Assembly: GCA_026929865.2 (NCBI GenBank)
Contig: CM049402.1
Location: forward strand, 10,939,001 to 11,003,000
Direction: 5' to 3'
DNA length: 64,000 nucleotides
Source of the DNA: Hyperoplus lanceolatus
Taxonomy: Eukaryota > Chordata > Actinopteri > Uranoscopiformes > Ammodytidae
In this document: positions 10,788 to 24,599 of the stretch, in pieces
Numbering within the stretch: position 1 is the stretch's first letter
Layout: each line of letters opens with the position of its first letter
Notes under the pieces: generated by a model
Seen by the model: the letters and a program-made list of their open reading frames with translations, nothing else
The model's database searches: none
Told to the model about the DNA's origin: nothing
Program-made: the position numbers and the translations under genes

Positions 10788-13700
10788 CTTAATGATGCAT
10801 TGGAAGGGGTTAAACCCCAAAGGTAATACGGGCCAGCTGGCCTTCAAACACCACTCACTGACCCCGGGCATAATCCAATTGTCTGTCATGCCTCAGGGAG
10901 TGAGGAATTCAATGGATTTAGCAGCAGGGTTTTGCTTTATTTTCTGTTGCTGTAGTAAAACTTTTAAATATGAAAAGAAAAGCAGAGTTGCTTGAGCAAA
11001 AAATGTGCTACCCATCACTGTTAGCCTGGAGGATAGTCCTGTGTTGGAGCAGTCAACACATCCAGTTGATAAAGCCTGGATGCCACCTATCACTCCCCAA
11101 GAAGAGATTACTACATACATCTCACAGGTTTTCCAGGGCCTGATGGTATGTCCCTTTTGCCTGCAAAAGGTGTAAATGCAGAAAAACACATGAATGAAAA
11201 TGCAGCTGTTCTGTGACATCTGTTCCATTAACACCTGCCACAAGCGGAAGTGCTGCAATGTGTTATCATATTTATGAAATCCTCTGGGACAATTAACAGA
11301 AATAGAAAGTGTATGTGAGTCAGATTATCCTTTATAAATTAGTTTGGTGCTGTTTTTAGATGAATCGGTACCAGTAAAAAAGTATTGTAGTGGTATCTCT
11401 GGGCACCAGAAGTGTTGAGTTATTGAGTTTCACAAGTTTTCATACCAGTGAGTCCAGTTAGTACATGCAGTAATCCATGCCCTCACTCATGAAGCACAGC
11501 TTAAACACCAGTCTGATAGAACCGTATCAGATCCACCACCGTGAAAACCTCATAGATGGACTGATAGGGACTGAAGATAGGAAAAGGGAATGGGAACAGG
11601 AGAAAATGGTTGTGAGGAAATTGATTTTCTTGGCGCTGCATTAATCAAATTCACTAGAGAAAGGGCATTACCAGTACAATGGATGTAATACAGCACACCA
11701 GATGAAGACAAAGACGTGTCTGCTGAGGCGAGCTTACTTTGAGCGATGATGATGATGGAAATGATCAAAAGTCGATATGGTTGACATACATACGGGTAAG
11801 AGTGAAAATTATATGTGAGAAAAGTAATAGAAATACATGACTCAGCCTCATTCACCCTGTAGTATATATTTTATTTTATTTTATTTTATTTTTTTTTGCT
11901 CAAATCAACGTTTGCGACTTAGCTCAGATGCATGCAAAAGTGTCAGGTGAACAGTGTCTGTACCTGCTGCTAGCACAAATAGACTGCTGAGAGACAGCAC
12001 AAGACAGGAAGACTTGCATTCATTCAGATTGACATTGTGGAAATGTCACTGTAAAATCTAAACATTTTCAGCATTTAATTATACGGGAAAAAAAGGAGAA
12101 AAAAAGAAAAACACATATTCAATATGCCTGGATGTAGAAAGAAAGGAAATATCTTACTACAGTAACACAATGTAAAGGGTGATATAATAGTCAGACAGGA
12201 CTGGATGAGATTGTTAGAGGGAAACAGGGAAGACCAGACTGTGTAGCTGATAGAAGACAACAGCAATAATGGGCGTGGTATGAGTCTCATTAATGAGTGA
12301 ATATAATATCATTTAAAATTACAAAATCACTAATTTGGGATGAGGTGAAAGAGTAGCAGCCTTGTTAAATGTAAGTGAGCCATGGTTAGAGACGCTCCAC
12401 AGGAGGGAGACATAAGCACAACATAGATAGGAAAGAGAAGTGTGAAATAGGAAGGTGGGAAGTGGTGTTTTATATTTTTTGGAACAAACTTTATTGGACA
12501 ACTTTAATTCTGACTGAAAATGTATATTCTACATTTACCCTGCCTCACTATAGCTACTATTTTGGCATTTAAATGCAAGAAATAGCGGTGCCATTAATCA
12601 ATTAAGTTGTGACAAGCACAAACTATTTGGTTTTACTGCTGGCTTCTTTACTAAATGAACCAAACAAGCAGTATTCCCTTGCTTGGGAAGAGAGTGCATT
12701 TATGTAAAGTCCTTTTCAACCATTCAAGCACCCACTCACACGGTGGGGCAAACCTTAGCCATTTAGTACAATTTGGGGTTTAGTATCTACTTTAAGGACA
12801 CTTCAACTTCCGGTCAGAGGACAAGAAGGATAAGATGATTTTGATGTGGGTGTTTCATTGGATGCATATTGTTGTTTGCAATGTAATAAAGTTAACATTG
12901 TGATAATCTTCTCAAGAAATGTCTTATAATCGAGATACAATATCATCATTCTATGTTGTGAAAGATGTATGTACAACTTGACCTGATCTTTCAAATGTCA
13001 TTGAAAGTAGAATAATCATGCATTTCTCTGTTTCTTGGACTTTCTCTACCATTCAAGATCCCCAATATAAAAAAAATTGCCAGCATATCTCAGTGTGTGA
13101 CAGTGTGTGAATAAGCACTGTAAAACTCTTAGTTTCACCAGTAGGCTCACAGACTGAGACCAGACATTCACCATGACACACTCAGACACAGAGAGAAAAT
13201 GGGACACGTTGTATCAGTTTTCTGGGTTTTAGAAATGTTGAGATTTATGTGACAACAGTTTTTCTTGGAATATAAAATGGTCTGATCTTGTTTTGTAATT
13301 GTTAAGAGTCAATTGTTAGCTCAGTAGTGTCACACAAACGCAAAGTTGGATCTGAACAAAATTTCTTATTGTTTCAATTCACCAGACAATTATTTTTCTC
13401 AAGAGCTACATTATTATTCAACACTTCATCATACAAATATATTGAATCAAAGAAACGATGGGCTGGATTCAGTCAAAGTTATGATCTTCTTTGGTGGTGG
13501 GTGTTAACAAAACTTTGTTTCATTATATATTATAACATTTTGATGAAGGTAACACATTACATATTGTCTTGCTATGTACTTTGTTTGACCTCACAAGAGA
13601 GGTACTGTGAATGTCCTTGCAGAAAAGGAGTAGATAGACTCCCACATTCCGTTCTCAGATAAGAATATCTGCGCAATTAAAACTCATCTTGCTCATCTTG

Positions 13701-14219
13701 CAAGAAACTTAAGGACATTGTATGAATTGCAACATCTGTTTTGACTCAATGTCCTGGACACACAAACCTTGTGTTTTCGCATACACCATCTCACTGCATA
13801 TAATCTCATGTACAACTGTTCAGTCTTGGTCTCAATCCATGTATGCTTAACAATGTAAGACTTGTGATGCATTGATTGATTCCCTTGTATGCTGTTACAA
13901 GTAAACTATCTTCTGCTTCGAAGATGCCTGACTCAGATTCTTTATTCAAACACTTGGGTTGTTTAATGAAAGAATTCCTTTAACAGTGGGTTTGCTCATG
14001 GGCTCTTTATAGACACTATTTTGACAATAGTATCCAGGAAGATTATTAAGCAGAGTAGTGTTTGTGGATGGGATGACTGGACTCTTGGTCAACACAGGGA
14101 ATTATATCATATCCACTGCAAAAGAAAATCTCTGGTCTGTCACGCTTCAACTGCTGAGAAATAAACAACAATAAACCATGAACTTTGGTTGTCTGGTTTT
14201 TCTTTTGTTACAATCCTCT
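10788..14219. other. Gene-free intergenic stretch
   Basis: No exon with conserved protein similarity is seen on either strand; reading frames are short and unpatterned. A short (TTTTA)n run lies near 11868-11892. A possible old LTR-like segment at 13300-14010 was considered and not accepted. Confidence 0.6.
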
Positions 14220-14882
14220 TACAGTTTTTTTTTTCGATCACTAACCCACAGTGGACACAACTGTAGCTCAATGTGCAAAACTCTAACTACAGTCTGCACT
14301 ACCAACAGTCACTGGAGCTGAACAGTTCACATCACCTGCAAAATAGTCTCATTGCAGCAAACACTATGAACCAGCCTCATTGAGATAACACACACTGTCA
14401 CTCAGAATACACTCAGAGTGAAAACACAAGCATCAAACCCCAATAGTTACATCTTTTTATTTTATATTTTAGTGGTTACATTTCCAAATGTAATACTTAT
14501 CCGTGTAAATATTCTATAATTGTAAAACAGAAATCAATTCCTGTAATGTTGTAATTTACTGTAACTCCTAAGTTTTTGTTTACTGGAAAATTCGTATTAC
14601 AGATGCAACTTTAGATGCAACCCTGCCTCTCTCAATGAGAGACAATCATTCACAACAGGGTCTGTCAGTGTCACCCTTACTGTATTTCATCAGAAATTAC
14701 AGCTCTATATCTTCTAGGTCTTCCTCCATACATACACACTCTCACTGCCACTCTTCTCCCTCCACCAACCTGTCTTCCTTGGTCCATTTCCCCCAAAAAA
14801 TATTTTTGAGCTTTCCCTATAAACTGTATATACAGTCGCTCCAGTTGTGCCCACTGTGGTTTAGCGAACGAAAAAAACTGTA
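14220..14882 (-). mobile_element. IS630/Tc1-mariner MITE, copy A
   Basis: Terminal inverted repeats begin CAGTTTTTTTT at 14222 and end AAAAAAACTG at 14880, flanked by TA on both sides as in Tc1/mariner insertions. The inverted repeats extend about 40 bp (the CACAGTGG.CACAACTG segment). On the minus strand the middle encodes a transposase DNA-binding fragment with GGRPRRYRAVISDEI, the AT-hook-like GRPRR motif. Relative to copy C it lacks about 300 bp next to one terminus. Confidence 0.85.
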
Positions 14883-15524
14883 AACAAGCCATTAGAATAA
14901 ACATCTAGCTCTTATGAGGCTTCCATGTTGGCTGATATATTTGTTTGCACTAAAAGGAAACAAGTGTTATGTCACATTTTGCAGTTGGCCAAGTTGAAAC
15001 ATTCCCAGTAGCAATTATAAAATTGATGCCTTCAGCGAGTTCATCTGCCCAGGCAAACATTACACAATCTGATACTCAGTTTACTTTGGTTTGCTCAGTT
15101 ATGTAAACACAATGTCAATATTTTTGCATTTTTGGTAATGACCTAAAAGCCCTTGACAAGCCTGGAAGGACCAAGTATCACCTTTTCCATGTCTGTATTT
15201 CAGTTGGTCATTATATCAACAAATTGCATCTTAACGTTGGCTGGTGGGGCTGTAATCCTGTAATCCTATGAATACAGTTCATTTCGGTGTTGTGTTGTCT
15301 AGTTGGGTGTGAGTGCCAGTGTTACACTCCTGTGCTCCTCTGGACTGCCTGTGATAACAATATGTAATCCTCCCTTTGACATCTTTCAGCAGATGATGCT
15401 ATACAAATAAAAATCTAAAACATATTGCTGCCTGTGCCTATATAACATATCCTGGAATGAAATTGCAACTTAACCATTCAACATTGTTGTAGGACAAAGG
15501 AATGTCAGGCAACAGCAAAAAAAA

Positions 15525-16290
15525 AAACTCTAACTCTCCCAACTCTAACAACACTATGCACAGCAGCAGTTCATGTGGACCAAACTCTAGCTCGTTTTGC
15601 ATTGCTTAAACACAATTTCCAAAACTCTACACACTTAAATCATGGCTTATATCACAACAAGCATAACACTGTGGATTTCCAGCACTTTGTTCAAATGCTA
15701 ACACACTGCTGTCATAACTGTAAACAACACATTCAAAACAGAAGGGATTTCATCCTGGTGCATTTTAAACACTGTGGATTGCAATGTCAACTGAAAACTG
15801 AAGAAGGTGTCTTGTGTTAGACTTGTTAGTGAACATATATACAGTATATAGGGAAAGCTCAAAAATACTTTCTTTTGGAAATGGACCAATGAAGACAGGT
15901 TGGTGAAGGGAGAAGAGTGGCAGTGAGAGGGTGAATGATTGGAGGAAGACCTAGAAGACAAAGAGCTGTCATTTCTGACGAAATACAGTAAGGGCTACAC
16001 TGATAGACCTTGTTAAGATTCATGGTCTCTCATTGAGAGAAGCAGGGTTGAGGGTTCAACCCAATCTGCAAATATCTAAAGTTGCATCTGTAATACGAAT
16101 TTTCCAGATTTTCATTTATTTTTGTTTACCTAAAAAAACAGATAGCCTATGTTATAAAATAAACAATTTCACATGAAATAATTTCACTCTTTCCTCAAAG
16201 AAAATAGTACGTAATTTGTGTGAAGTAACTCAAATTATTCAAACTGTAAAGATTCAAAGTTTGTAATTTGTGTATTGGGGTTTGATGCTA
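15525..16290 (+). mobile_element. IS630/Tc1-mariner MITE, copy B (inverted, termini lost)
   Basis: It is homologous to copies A and C in the opposite orientation. The plus strand keeps GGRPRRQRAVISDEI (about 15940-15985) and, after a frame change, ATLIDLVKIHGLSLREAG, a helix-turn-helix typical of IS630/Tc1 transposases. The outer inverted repeats are missing on both sides, so the copy is truncated. The catalytic domain is absent. Confidence 0.8.
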
Positions 16291-16636
16291 GTGTTGCTGC
16301 TCATATCCAGCCCTTGAGCTTCCTGATCTCAAATCAGTGTTTAAAAGGTCATGGCCCCTGGTGACGGAGACAATATTATCTCCTAAACCTTTATAAACTG
16401 ATTCAATATCAGCCCTCTGGCACAAAAAGCTACACCTCTTATCCTATCAAAAATTATGTAAATCCTTTGCTTGCTGATCCAGGGTCAGCTGAGAGGGAAG
16501 ACTTGAAGCCCCTGCAGGATCTGATGGAAGCTCAAGTAGATGTCTGGTTCAAACCACCCACAGGGCAAAACAAGGCAGTCTGCGGTATACGGCCGGACTG
16601 ACCTCAGAGCTGCCTGTCACCTTATCTCCCTCCACA

Positions 16637-16794
<158 letters not shown>

Positions 16795-17000
16795 TCACAC
16801 AGACACTCACACATACACACAACCTATTTCCATCTCATGTATTGTTCTGCTTTCTGGGAGAGCTAATCCTTCCACAGTTTATAGTTAGATGAGGTTCTCA
16901 TCTGGCACTCTTACATTAAGTGAAACAGCTTTACCTTCTAGATCAGCAACATCATAAAAATAAAAGTACACTATTTTTTTACAGAGCCTGATCTGTGACA

Positions 17001-17948
17001 TTACAGTTTTTTTCAATCCCTAAAACACAGTGGGCACAACTGTAGCTCAATGTGCAAAACTCTAACTACAGTCTGCACTACCAACATTCACTGGAGCTGA
17101 ACAATTCACATCACCTGCAAAATAGGCTCATTGCAGCAAACACTATGAACCAGCCTCATTGAGATAACACACACTGTCACTCAGAACACACTCAGAGTAG
17201 AAACACAAGCATCAAACCCCAATACACAAATTACAAACTTTTAATCTTTACAGTTTGAATCATTTGAGTTACTTCACATGAATTGCGTTATATTTTCTTT
17301 GATGAATGAGTGAAAATCTTTCACGTGAACAAACCATTTTTTTTAGATAAAAAAACTTTAGATCTTTGCAGATTGGTTTGCACCCTCAACCCAGCCTCTC
17401 TCAATGAGAGACCATGATTCACAACAGGGTCTATCAGTGTAGCCCTTACTGTATTTACAGTCATCAGAAAATACAGCTCTACGTCTACTAGGTCTTCCAC
17501 AGAATCACACTCTCAATGCCTCTCTTCTCCCTCCAACAACCTCTGCGTCTTCATTGGTCCATTTCCCCCATAAATACGATATACTGTATACACTGTATGT
17601 TCACTAACAAGTCTAAAACAAGACACTTTCTTAGTGGTTCAGTTGAAATTGCAATCAGCAGTGTTTAAAATGCACTAGGCTGATACCCATTCTGTTTTGA
17701 ATGAGTGGTTTACAGTTGTGACAGCAGTGTGTTAGCATTTGAAAAAAGTGCTGGAAATCCACTGTGTTGTGCAGGTTGTGGATAAGCCATGAGATAAGTG
17801 TGTAGAGTTTTGAAAATTGTGTTTCATTATTGAAAAACGAGCTAGAGTTTGGTCCACATGAACCGCTGCTGTGTATACTGTTGTTAGAGTTTTGCACTTG
17901 TCGTTCCAGTTGTGCCCACTGTGGTTTAGCAATCGAAAAAAACTGTAA
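17001..17948 (-). mobile_element. IS630/Tc1-mariner MITE, copy C (longest)
   Basis: This 948-bp unit has inverted termini TTACAGTTTTTTT and AAAAAAACTGTAA with TA flanks. It is in the same orientation as copy A and inverted relative to copy B. The minus strand carries degraded transposase N-terminal sequence at about 17360-17570. It keeps the subterminal part deleted from copy A (about 17590-17900). Confidence 0.85.
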
Positions 17949-19389
17949 TCTGCAACAACTGCACGCTATGGCAACCGTGAAAGGTCCTTTATGTTAATTT
18001 TGAGAACATAATGGCTCCACCAACTTTTTCTTGACCTACTGTAACACTCTCACACCCACATGATTCGGGCAATTCAAAATAGCAAAGCTCGTTGTTCTGT
18101 GAAGAGAAAAAATAGGAAGTAATAATCAGTGAGTTTTCCAGAGGCTTACCTCGACTTTTACGAGCTGTACACACTGAGCCAAAGGGTGTATTATACTCCT
18201 GTCTTATCTCACTAATGCTGTTGTGTTATGATCTTGTCAGGATTGTGTTGTTGCCAAAGCCCCGGAATTGACTCAGGTGTGAGTAGATTTTCCATTTTAA
18301 ATGTATTTTAAACTGCACTTGCCCACTCTCCTGTTAGTTTTTCATAAAGAATCCGTCTTTGTCTTGTTTGCGTTGTCGGTGTAATTAGCTTTCTTCCCCC
18401 ACCAGTGTTTTGTTAATGTGAATAGCGTTGTTGGCATTGTACAGTATTCTTTTCAAGGCGGGTCATTTATTAAACAGACAGTACCTACAGTAATGGCTAC
18501 AAGAGCTTATGTACTTGGTATTCTTTGTTGCAGAGGGAGGACAATGCATTAAGCCTCACTCATCGGTTTGTTTCTTATCCTAATTGTAGTCTCTTTTTCT
18601 TCCTTCCTTTCCTCTTCTTTTGTCCTTTATTTTCTATCCCTCATTTTTTTAACCTCTCACTTTCAATCTTTCTTTTTTCCTCTTCCTCCGCAAACTCTCT
18701 TTCCTCTCTGCTTCCATGCTCTTGCACGTCTTTATTTTTTATGTTTTTTAACAGTTTCCACTTTAACTTGCTAACTGCTTGCCAGACATGTACATAATAA
18801 GAGATACAGAGGAAAGAGAAGAGTGGCAGAGGTATGGAAGAAAGATAGGTAAAAAGATGGCAAGAAAAATGAGGATGAGGAATACAAGGAACTAGCTGAA
18901 TTCTTCATTTCATTCATTAAATTAGGAAATAAAAAGATCATAGGGATCCAATACAAATGTTGCAATCACAAGTTAAATGTATATGCAGGGTGGGAGTGCT
19001 TACAGTAATCACCATTATTATCTTCAATTTGAGCAGAAGAGGAAGTTACATACATATGTAAATGTAAATATGTTATGTATTAGCACTTCTTCATATTCAT
19101 TTTATTTTCCCTGTCTTGACTGTCACTGCATGCTGGACATATCTAAATCTTAGCAGTAACTTGTCAGCGCGAGATCCTGCCTTCAGATTGAAGAAGAAGA
19201 AACAGTTCCGCTGCAGACTTCTGAAATAAAACATGTGGGTAGTCCAAATAATCCACAATATAGCATCATTGAAAGCTGCTTGGATGTTTGCAGGACTCAG
19301 TTTGTGTGTAAACCTGTGCGTGGAAGTGTAGTTTTCTATGCTGACCATCAAAGCACAGGACAGCTCCCAGTAAGAATCCATTAGTCAAG
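17949..19389. other. Gene-free intergenic stretch
   Basis: No conserved coding similarity was seen. A T/C-rich run lies at about 18590-18760. A splice-like segment at 18241-18281 was considered and rejected. Confidence 0.55.
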
Positions 19390-19815
19390 TTACACATACG
19401 CCTACAGCTTTTCATAGGACGATGGGTTTAGGTCACAAGCAAGCTATTGAAGCACTGACAACTATGGTCCTCTTTTCCACTAGGGAGGGCAGAGAAAGAG
19501 AGCCTGAGTGACACACTCACACTGAGTCACACACAGAGTCACAGCTTAACCAGTCAGCAGAGAATACGGGCTGCTTAATTTCCCCCTGAGGAGTTCAAAG
19601 GTTCCTTCATCTGTACGGAGTGCTGCAATGCGCGCACTGAGGAGAGGCAAATTAAATTTCTATGGGAGGGGGAAGCATCAAAGCTTTAGCATTTGGGTGA
19701 CAGCTACATTTTCAAAGGAGACAGGAAAACAGGTATCGCAGAGTGGGAATTTGTTGAATGTTCAACTCTTTTAGTTTTTTGACTAACTTTGAAAGCTGAT
19801 CCTCCCTGATATGGA
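19390..19815 (-). repeat. Right arm of the ~400-bp inverted duplication
   Basis: It matches the reverse complement of 9985-10386. It is slightly longer because of small insertions (for example near 19580 and 19630). The two arms are about 9 kb apart and face each other across the MITE cluster. Confidence 0.85.
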
Positions 19816-20208
19816 GCCGAGAACCGTCATGACCTCACTGATAGTGTGTCTATACCTGTATACCAGCGTTTGCTTTGATGGATCTTCACTTCCTCTGTCT
19901 TTTTAAACTATTCAAATGTCTTAGTGTTGACAAGCAAGACTGTCTCCTTGAATACCCCAGAGTCCCTCTTTCTACCGTCAGACATCCATCTCTCCTCTCG
20001 ACTCTACTTAAACAGATGGCCACAGATGGGAAGATAGAGGCCTGGGAACCTGGTAGCATCTGCTTTTGGGTCATGCGCTCCATATTATCTGACATGCGTA
20101 GGCTACCTATGAACATCACCGCCACATGGAGCGCTTCCATCTTCTAGCCTGGTCACTATGACAACGCAGACTATTCGTTACTCCTATGACATCATTGTCT
20201 GTCTAGGA

Positions 20209-21962
20209 CAGGGGTGGCCAACCAGTCAGAGACAAAGAGCCACATTTTTTACTGTGTTACTGCAAAGAGCCACATCGTACACACAGTGGCGATTCCAGGA
20301 AATTTTGACTGGGGGTGGCCAAGGTGGGCCACAGAGTTAGAGTGGGGTGGCCATCGCACCCCTGAATGAATAGCATGTGATATGCTGTACAACCAATTCA
20401 AAGATGATTTATAATCCCAAATGTCCAAATCATGTTAGTATCCATTGTAATGTTTGTCAGAAAACTAAACCCCTGAAGGGGATCTGGGGGCATCCCCCCA
20501 GAAGATTTTTTGTGTTTTTAACATGTAATCTAAGCATTCTGGTGCATTCTCGCAAGATAATAAAGGAAAAAGTCAATATTTATTTCAGCTCAGATGAATA
20601 GTAAAATTAGCAAGACAACATAACTTGCTAGCAGCCAGATGCCTAACAACTGGACAGAGGGACGGATGACCACTAGCTTTTCACCAAATATCTTGCTAAA
20701 AAAATAAACCTTTATTTATGAAAGTCTGTCCTTGCTAAGAACATGTTACACTCGCTAACTACAAACTTTAATTTTTTTATTCAGATTTCAAAAATCTGCT
20801 GGGACACGTGCCTATACACATGCATGGGTGGCACGCATGTCACAAGCACACTTATGCTGTTTTCAAGACCTTTGCTGACCAGAGACCAGTTCTAGTGGCC
20901 ACAGTCCTACCAGTAATTTAGTAATAGAAAATTGCAAACTGATCTCATATTAGTGGATTGGAGTGTTTGTGTGATGAACTTGGCAACTACCTATCAAAAA
21001 AAGTTAAGAAAGAAAAAAAAATACATATCATCTCTGAACTAGGATACATATCAGGAAAAAAATGTAATTAAAAAAATAAAAATAAAATAAAAAATAACAT
21101 TTGAACTGGGGGGGGGGGGCACTGGGGTGGCCAGTAAGATTTCAGGGGGGGGGGGCGTTTTTATTTTCGCGGGGAGCTTGCACATGCATGCACAAGCATT
21201 ATTTATTAAAAAAAAAAAAAAAAAAAAAAAGGGGCCCCACACTAGGACTTGAAACGGGCCCCCAGATCGTTAAGGCCGCCCCTGTGATAATGACAGGACT
21301 GGACTAAAGACGACAGGGCAGTCATTTTCAACAATGAACATTGTGTGCACTGCCTCACACACAAACTCTCAGTTCAACCAAGTCCACAAACAAAAATATA
21401 ACAATTTAAAATAGCGTTTTTCTCTTACTATGCATGTTGCTTTGTGGGACTTACTTGTAGCATGGAGAGAGCTGAAGTGGCGCTGCAGATTTGAAGCCTT
21501 GAAATGCGCAAATGACACCTGGCAATAAGGCAGAATGGCTTGGCATAACGTTCAACAAAAAATATGAACTCTCCCACTCTGTTCCGGAGCGAACTTGACA
21601 CAAATAGTTTACTCACGGAAAACCTCCCTCCAAGCTGAGCGGGCAGTTTTATGTTGCATCCGCACCAAACGTTTGCGAACGTTATGTTGCGTCCTCAATT
21701 AAACATTTGCGAACAGGCATACACATAGGGCCTACACATTAATAAAATAAAAAATGAAATAATAGACAACATGTAAAACGAACGTAAGAGCCGCATGAAA
21801 CGTTTGCGAACATGCACACACATAGGCCCACACAAAAAAAAAGTATATATAAAAAAAAAAAAAAAAAAATTATAATCACATAATTTGATATGAACTGAAG
21901 AGCCGCACGAAGCTGGGCAGAGAGCTGCATGCGGCTCGCGAGCCGCGGGTTGGCCACCCCTG
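20209..21962. mobile_element. hAT-type DNA transposon, non-autonomous, with 8-bp target duplication
   Basis: The left end CAGGGGTGGCCAACCAG and right end GGTTGGCCACCCCTG form clear inverted termini. They are flanked by identical GTCTAGGA at 20201-20208 and 21963-21970, the 8-bp duplication diagnostic of hAT insertion. Subterminal GAGCCGCA/GAGCCACAT units repeat at both ends. No transposase frame was found. A second element appears to be nested inside (20286-21282). Confidence 0.9.
20286..21282. mobile_element. Probable second hAT-like element nested in the first
   Basis: It starts CAGTGGCGATTCC and ends near AAGGCCGCCCCTG, whose complement CAGGGGCGGCCTT resembles the start. The interior has GGGGTGGCC units, long G runs (about 21109-21155) and an A22 run near 21209. 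I could not find a matching target duplication, so the boundaries are tentative. Confidence 0.5.
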
Positions 21963-22332
21963 GTCTAGGATATGAAACCATTCTTGATCCAATGCAAATC
22001 CGTGTGTAACATCCTGGAAAGGGCAGCTATAGACTCCACATTTATTTAACACATCATGTAGATAGACATGATATAAAGGCTATATGTGAGGAAATATGTA
22101 ACAAGTTGCAGTTTTTAATGTGTGGAAGAAGTTCAAGTTTAGTTTATTTACCATTGAAATGGCACAAATCTGTTCAAACAAAACAAAAATATTCTCTTAA
22201 AGGTTGTCAAAAATTATCCAATGTAAATGCATCTAAACAAAAGTAAAAAAAAACATGCAAACCTAAAATACTGAGTTAAGTCAAATATCTAAGCATGTTC
22301 AAATAAAGTTCACTGAACAAATTTAAAGATTT

Positions 22333-22336
<4 letters not shown>

Positions 22337-22407
<71 letters not shown>

Positions 22408-22460
22408 CTATAAATACTTATATATATATAAGTTTATATATAAGTATTTATATATAGCCT
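22337..22460. repeat. (AT)n tract with adjoining AT-rich palindrome
   Basis: About 69 bp of AT repeats is followed at 22405-22460 by an inverted repeat whose arms begin AGGCTATA and end TATAGCCT, with AATACTTATATA inside. It is likely to extrude as a cruciform and to be length-unstable. Confidence 0.9.
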
Positions 22461-24599
22461 AAACACACACATAAACACACTCAATCACGTGTATGTATGT
22501 ACGTGTATATAAACCCCTGTACACTGATTGTATTCCTTACTGCTATAACAAAAAAAGTGTTTCTTATTTAGCTACATGGGCTGAGGTTTCAACAATCTGT
22601 CAACCTTATCTGAATGCTCATGTGTGACAAGCAGGTGAATTGAGGATGATGTGGCCCTGGCCAAGACAGCCTCCATCCAGAGCTATAGTGCCATCCATTC
22701 CCAAGCAACAGATCATTACAGCTCTGATAGTGGACAGATGGTGATGCATTGGCACTGAAGCCTGTGCTGGACAATTTTGGAGGCAGTCAGTTGCACAAAC
22801 TGCTATAGGACTTATTTTCCATGACGTAGCCATCATGTGAGAGAGTGCCAGATCCAGACAGAAGCTCCACACACACCCCCTCCCACTCCCCCAGTTCACC
22901 AGAGATGGGTAAGGACAGGGATAATCCAGAGGCTTGCTGTTTAATGATCAAACAGATGGTTGTTCTGATGGAAAGAATCCCAATTCACCAACTAAGACAC
23001 TGACTAATATCCAGCATATGGCAACATAATAAAGTCGAACAAACTGCTTGCGACAATTAACACAACAAATACACAACGAGACCTGTCTTGTGAGAGTCCC
23101 ATTGAGCAATACACAGCATGCAAAAAAAAAAATAGAAGCTCCAGGAATGTTAGGCTCTTTCAAGAACTAATCAAAAAAGAAGTTAACCTGTTTAAGCATT
23201 TGAATTGTCCTTAGGCAATGCTGACATCTGGTGGTTTAAATGTGTACAGGCATCAGAAAAAGAAAATATGCAGAATGCCTCTGTGAAGATATTGTATTGA
23301 GAAAGGAAACATGTCAGACTTAGTGTTTTCTCTTTCAAGCTGTCACTGCTACCAGTGTAAGTAGTTTCTGTAAATATACCTTTGACTTACCTACTTAGAA
23401 AAAGAGTGAATGTGACAGCCATCAGACCTCTAGCCAAAGAAAAAGTAAGAAATACAATTAAAAAAGGGATGTTGGAAGTTCTCTCAAGCAGATCATGAAA
23501 ACAGCAGGTTTTTTTTCTTTACTTTTTATTTAGTGATAAAAGCCATACCAGGGCAAGCAAGACAGACACACAACAGAGAACAGTACTTTGGGTAAGCGAT
23601 AGTAAAATGGCAGCAGCAGTGAGTGAAAAAATAAACAACAAAAACAGGCAATTTACATATTAGGAATCTCAATGTAAATGTAAAGGTAGTGTGTTTGGGG
23701 CGGTGGGACATGTGTGTATGTGCGTTTGTGTAACCTGTAGCAATTATGACAAAGTAATAAAAGGGAAGATTAGAACAAAGGTATAGTAAATAAACTTACA
23801 AGCAAATAATGGTGAAAATGAAAGTGACTCATCTAGCCAAAGAAAAAGTTAAATATAAAATGAGATAAAAAAATGTGTTGGAAGTTCTCTAAAGCACATT
23901 ATGGAAACAGCACAATCACTATGAATTATGAATTCAATAAGCTTATGAAAGTGCTTGTACAACTTCTCTCTCCTGACAGTGAAATTGTGAAAGAGGGGTA
24001 AAATGCATAGTATTTACTTTGAAACATTTTAAATGCAATCTAGGATTAACCATAGCACACACAAACATTTTAGTTGTATTTTGTATCTTGAGTTCAAAGT
24101 GTAAACTAGTTCCTTTTTTATGGCGATTTCTATTTTTTTCTTTCTTGAGAGCACAAAATTATATGTTTCTTTAAATATGACTCACCATATTTACAAAAGG
24201 CTCTGCAGTTAAATGCTGTGTTGAAGAGTGACCTATAAACCTTACTAAGAACCGCACTATACTTATACTGTAGCCAAGCTGCAATCTTAGGCATACACAT
24301 ACCTCAACCAGCATCTCACCCAATAATTTGCATGTTCATCAGCACAGCAAACCTCATCAACAGACGGGAGTGGGCTGGTTTGAGGCCCTGCTATATTTTC
24401 TACTTTTTCGTTTTTGGAAAAAGGACTCTACCACCAGTCACACTAATTGGACAGCTGACCTTTTTTTGGTTGGAAGTTGCTCACTCAGCAGTTGGCTACA
24501 TTGTCCCAACACTCATAATAAGCTGAATGGATGGCTGCACTCTGCTGACTTCAATATAAAAAAGACGGCAAAAATAACCCTATGTGTAACATTCAAGAC
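22461..24599. other. Gene-free stretch with a local direct duplication
   Basis: No exon was recognised. Two related segments of about 90 bp in direct orientation lie at 23413-23507 and 23823-23913. They share CTAGCCAAAGAAAAAGT and GTTGGAAGTTCTCT and are about 410 bp apart. Confidence 0.6.

Noticed and set aside
13300-14010. LTR-like segment (possible solo LTR of an old retrovirus)
   Set aside because: Resemblance only in general layout and an AT-rich end; no flanking duplication, primer site or internal viral sequence was found.
18241-18290. Exon-like segment between an AG and GTGTGAG
   Set aside because: The short peptide (DCVVAKAPELTQ) matches no family I recognise, and no partner exon was found nearby.
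19886-20147. Overlapping 84- and 90-residue frames on opposite strands
   Set aside because: No recognisable domain, no exon neighbours, and the frames lie in repeat-rich intergenic DNA.
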